NCBI GenBank assembly: GCA_944548615.1
Contig: OX155960.1
Location: 31,143,888 to 31,207,887 of the forward strand
From: Micropterix aruncella
Lineage: Eukaryota; Arthropoda; Insecta; Lepidoptera; Micropterigidae
Direction of reading: 5' to 3'
DNA length: 64,000 nucleotides
In this document: in pieces, positions 41,930-52,606 of the stretch
Layout: every line of letters begins with the position of its first letter
How positions within the stretch are numbered: position 1 is the stretch's first letter
Notes under the pieces: model-generated
What the model saw: the letters and a program-made list of their open reading frames with translations, nothing else
What the model was told of the DNA's origin: nothing
Databases searched by the model: none
Translations under genes and position numbers: made by a program

Positions 41930-42228
41930 TTGTTTTGTTTGTTTGTTTGTTTCTACTGTTTATTGTGAAATTTCTCAATGGGCGGGTTTATTATCATACG
42001 ACAATCTCTTACAACCAACCCTAATATGAAGTGTTTATATGTATGTGTGCATGTAACATGTATGTAAGTGTGTGTCTTGTTATGGCATTCGACCGACATA
42101 ATTGAAAATGCAATTCCGTTAATTTTATCCCAAAGGAAAATGGACCCAGCCGGGAATCGAACCCGGATCCTTACAATGTAAGATCAGGCGACCTAACCTA
42201 ACACATGGGCCGAAGTTTGACAACCCCT
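41930..42228 (-). mobile_element. tRNA-derived SINE
   Basis: On the minus strand a tRNA-like head carries CCGGGTTCGATTCCCGG (42150-42166), a full T-psi-C arm with B-box, preceded by an A-box-like GGCCCATGTGTTAGG region and an anticodon-arm-like TTACATTGTAAG. A ~180-bp unrelated body follows and the element ends in (AAAC)n (about 41936-41953). RNA polymerase III promoter, 3' tail and body identify a SINE rather than a tRNA gene. Confidence 0.82.
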
Positions 42229-42394
42229 TCGGTTTCCTACCTGCCTGTTTTAATTATTTCATTTTTCATTAAGTACTGTCAAATATTACCTACTATGTAT
42301 CCGACCATATCAATATCGAAAATCCATCGATATCGATAGTGAGGCGTGGCCGGGGATAGTGATCTCTATATCTTATGCGAGGTAGAAAAGTGAT

Positions 42395-42455
42395 GTGCTG
42401 TCTTGCTCGCACGTTTTACGACCCGGAATGTCAGGAAGGATTGCGTCCACTATAG
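42395..42455 (-). repeat. Unoccupied copy of the foldback target repeat
   Basis: On the minus strand: TATAGTGGACGCAAT directly followed by CCTTCCTGACATTCCGGGTC and GTAAAACGTGCGAGCA. It matches both flanks of the element at 36384-39263 joined across a single GACGCAAT. Confidence 0.8.
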
Positions 42456-42704
42456 TAGCTCCATCCGAAAAGGGTTATCTTTAAAGCTGGGTTTCACTTA
42501 GCACTGCGATATCCACATTTCTTTCTGATGATTGATCTACAGTTCCACTGAACTATCACACATGGCATGTATATGATGTAAAAGAAAGAGGAAGAATAGT
42601 AAAAAATAAAATTTTATGAAACTAAAGTCAAAAGAGATAGAAGCGTTTTATTATTATTATTATTATCTTATAGAAGAGTTGATGAGAAGTAACTATCAAG
42701 TGAT

Positions 42705-43790
42705 AGTTACTCACATACAGTGACGGAGGCGATGGAAGACCCGCCGCTATGCACTTCGAATGCTTCGAAAATGTCATCTAGTACGGTAACGAGCGAGGAG
42801 ACTGTACTTGTAGGTGAGGAGAACTTGGACCCCTGAGGCGGACTGCAGTGCCTGCAATTGTTGTTGGGTCTCTCGAATTGTTGATGTGATGCTGGCAGTG
42901 GAGCTTCGGTGCAGATTCTCCACACACAGGCCATTTCTGCTGGAGGTGGAGAAATTATCTCAAGCATACCTAAGGCTGCTAATGCTATAGGGGGATAGCG
43001 AATTTTCCTCTTTTTGGTGCCTCTAGATGATTGGGGATCAAGGGGATCCACGTCGACAATACGAGGGCGTTAAGGAGGTCCTTTAACAGAAGGTTTGGAG
43101 GCAGGTTTATAAGAAAAGGTGACAATAGAAAACAGGGGCTTTTTATTAAACCTGGAAGCTGCATCAAAATATGAAACATTTTCCATCAATATCAGGCGTT
43201 TAATATTTTGTTTCTCATATTCCTCACACCCGATATTGTTCGCAGAATACTTTGAGGATTTACAGTTTACGCTCTCAACAATCCTCTGACGGCAGTCCGC
43301 TCCGGGGTACACGGCAGCACAGCCGAAGCAACCTGAGAATCTTGCTGGGCAAGTATGCGGCTATGTCCGAATCAACAATAGTTGAGGCACTGAAGCTTCG
43401 GAAGAGTACAAGGCATTGTTAAAAAGATAAACCTTTTCATGGAGCATCTGACCCTTAACCGTTCGGGATGTTTTGAAATGGACTCGCCACTCGACTTATC
43501 CCTGTGATGTAGGTGGCAAATTGTGCGGCCTTGGATTGAGTTTCTTGCATTGAGGTCATCGATCAACTCATCTGACAGAGGTATCGGTACCTTTGATTAA
43601 CCGGTCGAAAGCCAGCCGTCGTGCAAAAAAAAACTGTGCTGCAATTTTTGGTAGAATATTACACAACATATTAAGGGAGCTGCCTTCAACTAAAAAGAGA
43701 ACCCTTTGAAGTGCAGTCAGTTCTTCATAAATGTTTTCAGGCGGAGTTTGCTGCTTCCATGGAGATAATGACCATAACTCAATCAATTGA
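42705..43790 (-). pseudogene. I-like LINE ORF1 relic
   Basis: Minus-strand fragments contain zinc-knuckle-derived sequence (CKSSKYSANNIGCEEYEKQN), the IKRLILMENVSYFDAASRF block and RPRIVDVDPLDP, parallel in order to the intact ORF1 at 36966 (KQLMAKEGISFNEASSRF, RPRIITVDPL). Several stops and frameshifts are present, and the first two knuckles have lost Cys residues. N-terminal pieces appear at 43372-43786. Confidence 0.7.
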
Positions 43791-45179
43791 TCCAGCGTAG
43801 GATTGTCACAATACTAGTTCATACTTGTCGGCTGTCGGCCCAAGCGCAAGCGCCAGATATTATACGAATTTTTATTGTCCAGTTTACCAAGATTTTCTTG
43901 ACCGGACCGACGTAAAGAAATCCGGACTGTTTGGTCGAAAACCGGACATCTGGCAACCCTACTTACTAAGTGAAATGAGAGACTCACAGTAATGGTGTTA
44001 TAAAAATATGAAATGTACTCACAGTTATCACAATTCAGACAGTTTCAAACAAACAAAACAAAAACCACACACAAGAATGGAAACAAACACACAACACACT
44101 CGGCAGACGCATCCAACCCGTCCCCTCGAGTTAGCAGAAGTCAAAAAAAAAGTATGTACGGCCTCCGTTCTACCACAGCCGAAGGGGACTATGGGTCTCA
44201 TCCATCTGAAAAATAATCGTTTGGATGGGTAGGTTTTTTATTGCCTTGGTAAGCAAAATTAGGCAATATAAATACTATTATGTAATTATCATAACATATA
44301 CCTACAAGCCAGAGTAATAAATTTTGCGCAAAAGTTTCCTTTGCTTATAAGTGGATCCATGGGATTGCATCTGAGGTAGCATAATTCAATATATCTAAGT
44401 CTCCAGCAAAATTAGTGATTGAGTAAGTTTCCACGGGTCCACCATCTGCCCCTTTGCACTGCAATCGCACGCCGGTTGATGGACATATATCCAATTTGTA
44501 GATCATGTTGCCGCATCTGGCATGTCCCATCCTCAGCAGGTTTAAAGTACACCAGCTCTTCCTCGGGAGAACGAATCCAGTACCTGCAGTACGGAGTTCT
44601 CCCAGTATGAATTTTCCATATTTTATTTATTTATTTCCCAAAACATAATTAACCTTACAGATGATTCCAAATCGTTAATTATTTTTCTAGGCTATTATTC
44701 TAGATTATAACTATTATTCTACTATAGACTATTATTATAATTCTACTGTTAATAATATTATTATTACTCTACTCCATTACTATTACTATCATTATTATTC
44801 TAATATATAAATCATTATTCTAGACTATAGCAAACGAGACGGAGACATCCGTTAGAGCGTAATATTAAACGATTATATTTACATATGTATATCTAATGTT
44901 TATCTAACCATTTTTATTATACTAGTTACTCCTTTTTAACAATTTTAATACTACATATTTATCTAATTATTTGATTGCTAAGAAATGCCATTACCATACT
45001 TTTCATATCAGCTGACTTAGTGAGTAGTGTCTATATGCATAGGTTAAAGCACTTGAAGTTTTACAATTATTATTAAATAGATGTCAGTATCAGATTGAAT
45101 GCTTACAGTAGATGCAGCCTCGCACTAGCAACGCTATAAAGGAAATTAAATTAAAATTCTCCAACATTTCTTCAAATCT
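43791..45179. other. Intergenic DNA with an unassigned open frame
   Basis: The minus-strand frame at 44345-44610 (MGHARCGNMIYKLDICPSTG onward) is not recognised and may be TE debris. From 44620 on, a (TTTA)n head and (ATT)n-rich low-complexity sequence dominate (44690-44840). No gene can be supported. Confidence 0.35.
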
Positions 45180-45560
45180 TCGATTTGAGGATCATATTAG
45201 CGAAAGTAAATTGAGGCTTCTCTCATCTTAGGGTCGTCTCTCTTCTCTCACCATAGAATAAGGGACTGTCTTAGTGTCAGGATCCATATCCTAGCAGTTA
45301 ACGCATTAATCATCTCGATATTCGACTACGGCAATTTTGTCTATTAAAAAAAACTGAATGGAGACTGCAAAGACTTCAAAATGCCCGTGTTAGGTTTTAT
45401 TTTGACATACCTCCTCGGTATTATGTCTCCCTATTTCACAAGCGAGTATATTCACTATATACAACACAGTGAAAAAAATCCACCCAGCCTCTTACAAGTT
45501 AGTGGAATTCAAGAATATAGTGGAATTCAAAGAACCTTTACTAGTATGGGCTGATCTGGT
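45180..45560 (+). pseudogene. CR1-like RT fragment
   Basis: Broken plus-strand frames carry the AVNALIISIFDYGNFVY-type block, a LQRLQNARVRFYFDI-type block and PPRYYVSLF, the conserved post-RT region of CR1-like LINEs. Related sequence in inverted orientation is at 52960-53110. A (TTTA)n run follows at 45579-45603. Confidence 0.65.
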
Positions 45561-46204
45561 GATTCATACATATCTGACATTTATTTATTTATTTATTTAT
45601 TTAAGAATTAATTACTATAAAACATTGATTTGCTTACAAAAATAACAGGAACCGAATGGCAAAACCTTAACCTTTTGCTTATTTGATTCTGTCACCCAAC
45701 TGGGACTAGCCCGTTCTAGGGTGGACAGGACTCTAATATTACAATCAAGTTTGCTTGAGCTTGATTGCTTACAGATGTAGAAGTTTTATTAAAAAGCTAA
45801 TAAAACTAAATTGCCCTAAACTGTGGCCTTCAAAAAAAAAAAAATAATAATAATAATAATAAAAAATATTAAACGATAATATAATAAATAAAATGCAATT
45901 GCGTTATATAATCGGCAATAATATAAAATTCGATTAAATAATATCAATAAAATTATATGTGAGAAAAGAAAGAGACAGTCATTAATATTTAATAAGGATT
46001 TAATATAAAAATATCTAGTCAAAAAAAGTACAATTCATTGTCAAAATAATATATAACAACAAAGTCAAATAATTTTTGGTAGTTAGTTCAATGTTAAAAT
46101 ATATTCAACATACATGTTGAAAAATATGTTTAAATTTGTGCACCTAAGTTTTATTCAACTATTATTTCTAACATTTGATGTATGGTTAGTCTGTCATGAT
46201 TTGA

Positions 46205-47093
46205 TAACCATTTCTTTCATTTATTTTTGAATTCCCTAAATGTCAAATTCATTTTTATTTCCATATTGATCAGATTGTAAAATCTCGGAGCAATAAAAGA
46301 GTAATGTCTTTGTCCAAATGATGTTTTCATTTTGGGTATTATAAGGCTATTTTGTATAACTTGTCTCGTAGGTCTTCGGTTCTGAATTATTCCTAGATTT
46401 GAGTAATTGTTCAAAAATAGCCTTAAGAGAGAAGTTTTTAGAAAAAGTTGCCTACAATCAAGGACATTTGCTTCTTGTTCATTAGTGGGATGGCGATATG
46501 GTCTACGTAAAATAATTTTTAATATAAATGTACTAATACCATGATCTTGCAAATGCCGTAACCCGGAACGGCTTCACTGTTCACCTTCACGCGGTGGAAG
46601 TTGGCGCTCGTGGCCTGCCAGCTAAATCTCTATTTCACCTCTTTAAAGATCTTGGCCTTTCCAGAAAAATAATCAACTCTTTCTTAGAAAAATTATCTAA
46701 AACTGCGATTTGCGCATCTCAAATTCTATGGTTTCGAAGGGGGAGTGAATGGGTGGCAAGGTGAACGCTCACATGTGGCAAGACAGCTGTCCTAAACCTA
46801 CCACAGCCGGTTCGTAAGTCCGGAATCCACTGCTCACCCCCCAGAAGTGTAAAAAAAATAGTATTATGATGGGCCCGACTCCGGTCGGTGAGTTCCATGG
46901 CAGCTCCGTTTGTATTTATTATTATTCTGCACAACTAGCAATGGCTCTAGCAGGTTTTTACCACATCCACCCCATCCAATTATGCCGTAAGTAATAAGCG
47001 ATTCACATAATGCATAATAAACAGTTTTTAGTGTTTTGGAATCCAGAATATTTCTCAGTTCTTTGAAAACATATCCAAGGATTCGCACATAAG
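46205..47093 (-). pseudogene. LINE reverse-transcriptase relic split by another LINE end
   Basis: On the minus strand, 47088-46925 encodes RT thumb and beyond (YVFKELRNILDSKTLKTVYY, SLITYGIIGWGG, LEPLLVVQN). The sequence resumes at ~46540-46205 with KIILRRPYRHPTNEQ, then TRQVIQNSLIIPK and HYSFIAPRFYNLI, the usual LINE C-terminus. Between them lies an R2/NeSL-type 3' end. The two halves read as one CR1/Jockey-like ORF. Confidence 0.8.
46538..46918 (+). mobile_element. R2/NeSL-type LINE 3' end, copy 4, nested in an RT relic
   Basis: This is the reverse complement of about 39670-40060 with few differences. It carries the VEVGARGLPAKS end of the REL domain, the SFLEKLSKTAICASQILWF region, and a 3' UTR ending CTCCGTTTGTATTTATTATT. 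The high similarity to the 39668 copy suggests recent movement. Confidence 0.85.
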
Positions 47094-47829
47094 CAAGTAC
47101 TTTCTCTTACTCTTTAGCAATTGTGTGGAATCAACTGAGAGCGGATTTACGGACACACCTGATTTGAAAAATCTTTTAAGACTACGCCTCGCGGACATCA
47201 AAACTTAAAAATAGAAAAATCTTTTTTACCTTTTTTAAACAAGTGCATGAATTTATTTAAATTATATTCTGTATTCAACTTATCCACTCTATTCCACTTA
47301 CTAACTGCAAATAAAACTTATTATTATTATAGCTATAAGTAATATTACACTATATGCTAATCTATTATGAGCTAGTGAAAAAATCACCCTCCAGAAAGTG
47401 AACTTTGTCCAAAAGGCAATAATTAGAATTTGCTAAGGAAACCAAAGTGCTACCCTTCTGATAACCTGTTTGTTGAGGCAAAATTTCTAGATTTAGGCAG
47501 TTTAAATTCCACTGTGTACAAAAATATTTTACTTTCTTAAAAAGGGTCTATTAAATATAAACTATTTAAACATGCTATATTTATAATTACCGTAATGTTT
47601 TAATTAAACTCTATTGAAATATTAAGCTCTCAAAATTGGTGTTAGAGTCACCCCATAACTTCTATGTTACTATCTGAAGATTAAGAATCACACATTGAGG
47701 CAAGAATAATAAAATCAGAGCTGGTTATGCTATTTATGTCATTTATTTAATTAATTTATATTATTTAATTTATTATAACACAATCATAAAATCATACCTA
47801 CCTAGGTACATAGTTCTTCAAAATAATTA
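47094..47829. other. AT-rich intergenic DNA downstream of RTN4IP1 copy 4
   Basis: No gene is seen; the last ~150 bp are likely the 3' UTR of copy 4 (minus strand). Confidence 0.35.
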
Positions 47830-48969
47830 TTAAGATTCTTTCGCAATATCAATCACTATTTTTCCTCTGACATGTCCCCCGGCCATTGCTTTGTAGGCCT
47901 CAGGTGTTTCATCAAATCCAAAAACTTTAGAGACGATTGGTTTCAGTTGATTCTGCAGTACCAACTTTCTCATATGCTCGATACCATCCGGGGTTGGTAT
48001 TATAAAAGCCCATCTAATGGATTTTCCTGTGAAAATCGATGAAGCTGCTAGAGAGGACCAATTTATTAGATCTTGGATACCTCCAATAATAATGCCGGAT
48101 TCATCGATATTTGAGAGGATTTTAAATATAAACGTAACATATTTTGAATATTCCCATTTGTATTTAGATGCGTATTCCTCACCGAGTCCAGCGCAGTCTA
48201 GTATCGTGTCGTACGGGCCTGATCCCGTTACTTTCGCTTCGTAATCCTCGGCTTTGTAATCTAAAGCGATATCGACACCGAGCGACCGCATTAAGGGTAA
48301 TGCGTCGGTTGAAGAGGTTGTGATTACGAAAGCGCCGCCCGCTTTTAAAATTTGAACGGCCATCGATCCGACTCCGCCGGCCGCTCCGAGGACCAAAACC
48401 CGCTTGTCTTTCATGTTGTTTTGTAAACCAGCTTTGTAAACGAGACCGGAATACGCAGTCAGAGCAGCGAAGAGCACGGATGCTGCTTCGACGTAGCTCA
48501 AATTGGGCGGTCGCAGCCCAACCGCAGTTCTGTCGACGAGGATGTATTCAGCGTGCGATCCCTGCGCGGGAGCGTTAATCAAACCCCACACGGAATCACC
48601 GATCGACAGGTCTTTAACGGCCGATCCTTTGTCGACGACGATGCCGGAGAAGTCTCTCCCTAGAATCATGGGAAACTCCTGCAGGTTATTCGGTTGAAAT
48701 AGTCGCAAGTACTTGAAGACGACTCTCCCGTAGCCGTTTACCTGGAACACGTCCAAAGTGTTGAGAGATGCGGCCTGCACTTTCACCAGGACGTCGTTCG
48801 GGGCAGCGACCTTCGGCTTTTTGACGTCTCTTGAAAATTTCAGTTGGTCCAAACCGCCATAGGAGTGAATCTGCCAAGCTGCCATTTTAGTATTCGAATT
48901 TTCGTCAGCGACAGCGACGCCATAAATTATTAATATATATAGTAAAAAAGGTGCACTGGAAAGCTGCAT
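47830..48969 (-). CDS. RTN4IP1-like oxidoreductase, copy 4 (secretory-type N-terminus)
   Basis: An intact intronless gene of 379 aa. The core from Met29 (AAWQIHSYGGLDQLKFSRD) is standard: MILGRDFSGIVVDKG near 101-115, SVLFAALTAYSGLVYKAG, NAD(P)-binding GAAGGVG at about 195-201, LDCAGLGEEYASKYKW and HVRGKIVIDI at the end. Residues 1-21 (MQLSSAPFLLYILIIYGVAV then Ala) form an uncharged hydrophobic stretch with Ala-Val-Ala before Asp22, a textbook signal-peptidase site. Copy 4 is thus predicted to enter the secretory pathway or be anchored in the ER membrane. Starting instead at Met29 would give a cytosolic form. No known RTN4IP1 is secreted, so this needs protein-level proof. Confidence 0.92.
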   Translation of the reverse strand: MQLSSAPFLLYILIIYGVAVADENSNTKMAAWQIHSYGGLDQLKFSRDVKKPKVAAPNDVLVKVQAASLNTLDVFQVNGYGRVVFKYLRLFQPNNLQEFPMILGRDFSGIVVDKGSAVKDLSIGDSVWGLINAPAQGSHAEYILVDRTAVGLRPPNLSYVEAASVLFAALTAYSGLVYKAGLQNNMKDKRVLVLGAAGGVGSMAVQILKAGGAFVITTSSTDALPLMRSLGVDIALDYKAEDYEAKVTGSGPYDTILDCAGLGEEYASKYKWEYSKYVTFIFKILSNIDESGIIIGGIQDLINWSSLAASSIFTGKSIRWAFIIPTPDGIEHMRKLVLQNQLKPIVSKVFGFDETPEAYKAMAGGHVRGKIVIDIAKES

Positions 48970-49597
48970 TTTTAATGTGAGAACTCGAGATAAACGAATG
49001 TACTACTGATATATTATAACAAGCGCCGGCGCCGTCTTTTTGTTTGTGTATGTACAGCGCAGTCTTCATGGTCAAATTTGTGTAACCTGCAAATAAAGGC
49101 GTCAAGATACAGTTATTTTAACTGCACTTTCAAGGGCGCCAAGTTTCGCGATTTCCGTTTAGTTTACCAACTGCGGCTCATCATTTTGAACTTTGGAGCT
49201 GTCAGGGTCAGACGCGCCGGTACCAACAGATTTATTATAACCGGCAACAGATATCATCTACCTAATTACCTAGATAAAAAAATGATAACTCAACTATGCT
49301 AGGATGGGCAATGGCATTTGTAGCCGAAGTAATATGACTAACTGATTGATTGTTAAACTATGGCTGAAAACATAACCTTCAATTGTTTTCGAAAACAAAA
49401 TGTAAAATTTGTTATGATCAGTATATTATAAATACTTTACGGGCAAGTAAAGCGGGTTAAAGAAACACACATATAAAAAATATATGAATTTGTGTATCGG
49501 ATGCAGTCATGCATTTTATTCATCTTGTTATTTATTACTTTTTACATGGTGAGTTTTTAGTCACCAGCTATGATCATATAAATAGTTACCAGCATCC

Positions 49598-49855
49598 TAG
49601 AAGGGGTGAATCAATACAAGCAAATATTAAACTTTTTTTTTTTTTGAAAATTTGGAAAAAAAAATCTGTTGAAAAATAGTATAAAAAGCGTTGAGCACGA
49701 TGGCGAGCGGCGAAGCGAGCGCAACGCTTCTAAAACTTTTTTTCATCATATAAGATTTACAAATTTAACAAAAAAAAAAACAAATAAATTGTTTTTTTTT
49801 TTTAAACTTTTTTTTTGTTTTAGATGCTTATGTGCTCCAACTCCAAGATATTGTT
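49598..49855. mobile_element. MITE with AGGGGTGAATCA end, copy 3
   Basis: The left end AGGGGTGAATCAATACAAGC matches the end of the 31146 element. The interior has the same GTTGAGCACGATG block followed by T- and A-runs. The right end is eroded (TAGATGCTTATGTGCTCCAA). A degenerate copy of that family. Confidence 0.55.
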
Positions 49856-49959
49856 AGTATTTAACTATTTATTGCAGTGCCGTTTTTTGCGCGCAAAGGC
49901 TGCCTTCCGACAGGTTAACTGACTAAGTCCACAAAAAGTATTTATTAAATAAATGTCTA

Positions 49960-50163
49960 TTAGGATCTCGAAGGATTGGTGGTCATTTTTAACTGTTGGA
50001 CGTCATTCAAAGCATTGACAGATGTCTGCACTTTGACCAGAATTTCGGTCGGCCGAGTAACTGTATTGTTTCTAATAATTTCGGTCGGCCGAGTATTGTT
50101 AGTTACTTGCGGAATCTGCCACACCGATATTTTCGAATCCAAACTCTCGCCACCAGATTGCAT
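49960..50163 (-). pseudogene. RTN4IP1-like fragment, copy 5
   Basis: The 67-codon minus-strand frame keeps pieces of the N-terminal core: SKISVWQIPQ (family AKMAAWQIHS), TRPTEILVKVQTSVNALNDV (family TRPNDVLVKVQATSVNALDE) and then loses similarity. The TRPTEI segment is duplicated with a short spacer (about 50050-50095), and the segment between AWQIHS and TRP is deleted. No catalytic or Rossmann part follows downstream. It looks like a truncated duplicate, most similar to copy 3. Its upstream region contains the heat-shock-element cluster at 50421-50548. Confidence 0.85.
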
Positions 50164-50420
50164 TTCTAATGTGGAAGTTGAAAAAAATCTTGACTTATTT
50201 CTTTATATGATTGAGCAAAGTATTTCCTATTCTTTGGTGATCCATTGAAGTAATTTGTCAAAGTAATTATTAACTTCAAGGCCTTATGTGATGATTGATG
50301 TTAGTCTCGCATGTTCAATATGCTAGAATAATTTAGTGACTACAGTTCAATAATAGGAAAAACATTGTTTCTTTTTTTATGTATTTTTTGTGGTGGTAGG
50401 TAGGACCGACTCCTTTTTTA

Positions 50421-50548
50421 ATGTTTCAGAATGACTAAGACCGAGATGCTTCGGAATGTTCCAGAATGGACTCATAATGGACGGCCACGTGTGCTGGAGA
50501 ATTACTGATATTCTAGAATATTGTACAATGCTCCAGAAGGTTCTAGAA
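50421..50548. promoter_or_regulatory. Cluster of heat-shock elements
   Basis: Two exact three-unit HSEs are seen: GAAtgTTCcaGAA at 50454-50466 and GAAggTTCtaGAA at 50536-50548, the latter extended by CTCca to nearly four units. TTCtaGAAtaTTg at 50511-50523 is an imperfect third. HSF trimers bind alternating GAA/TTC at 5-bp spacing. The cluster lies ~260-385 bp upstream of the copy 5 start (minus strand) and ~1.1 kb downstream of the gene ending at 51679. Confidence 0.7.
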
Positions 50549-50550
50549 TG

Positions 50551-51678
50551 GGAGGGGGGAAGGGAATCGGGGAGCGTAACCGGGAACGCTGGGTAATATT
50601 CAGCTAGTTGTGAATAAAGTGAAAAATTGAAATAAAAGCAATTTCTATACAATTTATTTTTATTGCACATATATTTAAAAGCCGCAAAAGCATGACCACT
50701 AAGTGATCTCGTCACCGGCATTACACAAACAATACTGATTTTGACATTCATAATTTAGTTGGATCGAATAAAACGTTTATTACATCGAAGAAAAAAAAAC
50801 AAAATTAAAGCAGACAGCCTCTGGTTTTGAAAATTAAGAGAAAAAAGTACGAGAAAGATCTGTGACCCTTCATGGAAGCACATTCGTCAATACAACTCTA
50901 TTAGAATCGACTTCCAAAATTGTAAAATTTACAATACTTAAACATTATTCAGATCAGTCTACACAATATACTAATTTAATGAAATTATATATTTTTAAAA
51001 AGGAACTATAAATGGCATATTGCTACGATAAGTATTATAAAATGCAATGAATTTTCAAAAAGCAATTATCACTTAAATTACATAGTAAATTGATTGTACA
51101 GCTTGATTACAAGTCTTTGCGTATCAAAATTGCATTTTCTTTTATCAAATTAAATACTACATCTAAGGATTATGCATGTACGTATGAGAGCTAAATAATA
51201 AGAGAGAACGGAAGAACAAATTGCCCCAAAACACAATTTTGACTATCAATTTTTTCACAATATCACAGATTTTCCTAGACCGCCACATATACAACCGATT
51301 AAAATTTATTCTAAAAAAACGGTTTTTTTACGTATAAAAGTTTTATCCTACACCCCTCAAGAGTCCAATTTTGACTAGAAAACATGAGTAAATAAACAAG
51401 GGCAACACCAAAACGACAGATGAGACAGTGCCAAAAGGCAAGCAAAAATAAAAATACAACAATATACATAGATACTTAAAAGTTAAGTGAATACTTGATA
51501 GGTTCTTAGAGGCTATTTTTTAATATGATATTCGTCTTTACTCCGTGTATCCTTCGACACTCGAGGATATGTAAATTCTTTCGCTTGGTCATAATAGTAC
51601 GGAGAAAAGCTTGAAAATTTTCCAACTTTTAACTTTGCGAAAAAACCTTAGTGTCGGGAACGCCGCCGGAGGACAATG
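50551..51678. other. AT-rich region, likely 3' UTR of the minus-strand nuclear-protein gene
   Basis: It follows the stop codon at 51679-51681 on the minus strand. Long AT-rich sequence without TE signature or other gene, compatible with a long 3' UTR. Confidence 0.4.
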
Positions 51679-51733
51679 CTAATTCCCTGTTGCGATTTTT
51701 CTTTGCTCGCCGGTGAGATCGTCCACACTGGAT
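51679..51733 (-). CDS. Nuclear-type protein gene (Corto-like?), last coding exon
   Basis: Preceded by a TTTTTCGATAG acceptor, this completes the Arg codon split from the exon at 51836 and encodes SSVDDLTGEQRKIATGN then TAG (51679-51681). The short polar tail and correct phase support it as the C-terminus. Confidence 0.7.
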
Positions 51734-51835
51734 CTATCGAAAAAGAATTACATATTATTCCAGTTGTATCTTACTATTTATTGATGGTCGGTAAGAGTGT
51801 CATTGATTTTGTTTCTGAGTTCGTCAAAGGCTTAC

Positions 51836-51932
51836 CTTAATTTGTCATCGTTTTTCCAAGAAGTAACTTGTATATGGGGAGGCGGCAAATAACTACGCAA
51901 AGATTGAACCAGCTGAATAGTGTCCATCAGAA
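51836..51932 (-). CDS. Nuclear-type protein gene (Corto-like?), exon 6
   Basis: A 97-bp exon between TATTGCAG and GTAAG encodes LMDTIQLVQSLRSYLPPPH and IQVTSWKNDDKL. It continues a predicted helix begun in the preceding exon (KPYGKQSEQLQK), which together look like a strongly conserved C-terminal domain. Phase 1 in, phase 2 out, in agreement with neighbours. Confidence 0.82.
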
Positions 51933-52043
51933 CTGCAATAAATAACATCCATCAGATTTTGAAAAAATAATTTTCTCTTTTTCCGAATAATAATACTAGT
52001 TTTATGTTTTACACAACAATTGTGGTAATAGATATAGGTCTAA

Positions 52044-52438
52044 AGCCCGCCACAAATAGCTGCGCACGGCTACGTATCACACGAGTCTTTAGCTTTGTTC
52101 AATACCAGCTGCGTAGAAATCAACACATAGCGGGCCACGCGCACGCTGGTGACATCAGGGGCACACGCGTTTTGGCGCGGATCCGTCGGCCAAGCGAAGC
52201 TGCGGACACGCTTCGAGGCCACACAACCACCTTTCCTCTCCACTCACCCGCTTTCGCTCTTCTCCTCCCGAACTGTTCCCAAACCGTCGCAAGCGCGTTA
52301 CGACGTGCACTCTAAAGCAGTCGAGACGTGGTGGTGTACTTCAGCTAGCAGTTTGTGGCTGCATCGCTACATCGAGCCACATAGCTCTTGTGTCAATCGA
52401 TGGTGTGTATTGTAACGCGCAGCAATCTGCAGCGGGCT
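52044..52438. mobile_element. Harbinger-like MITE in intron
   Basis: A 395-bp element between TAA trinucleotides (52041-52043, 52439-52441). Ends are AGCCCGCCACAAATAGCTGC and the complement of AGCCCGCTGCAGATTGCTGC. Three-base TAA/TWA duplications fit PIF/Harbinger. GC-rich, non-coding. Confidence 0.65.
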
Positions 52439-52573
52439 TAAAAAGAACCGTTAGACGTGCATATGTTCATATGCGCCGTATGTTCTTGAGCTGTATAGAC
52501 CTTAAGCTGTTTTTCAATAATATTCTATTTTTTACGTAAGTGACATTGACATAACTATATTTTTGTACAAGCA

Positions 52574-52606
<33 letters not shown>

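Noticed and set aside
42137..42215. Functional tRNA gene
   Set aside because: Only the T-arm is well formed; the acceptor stem and D-arm do not fold properly and a SINE body with (AAAC)n tail follows.
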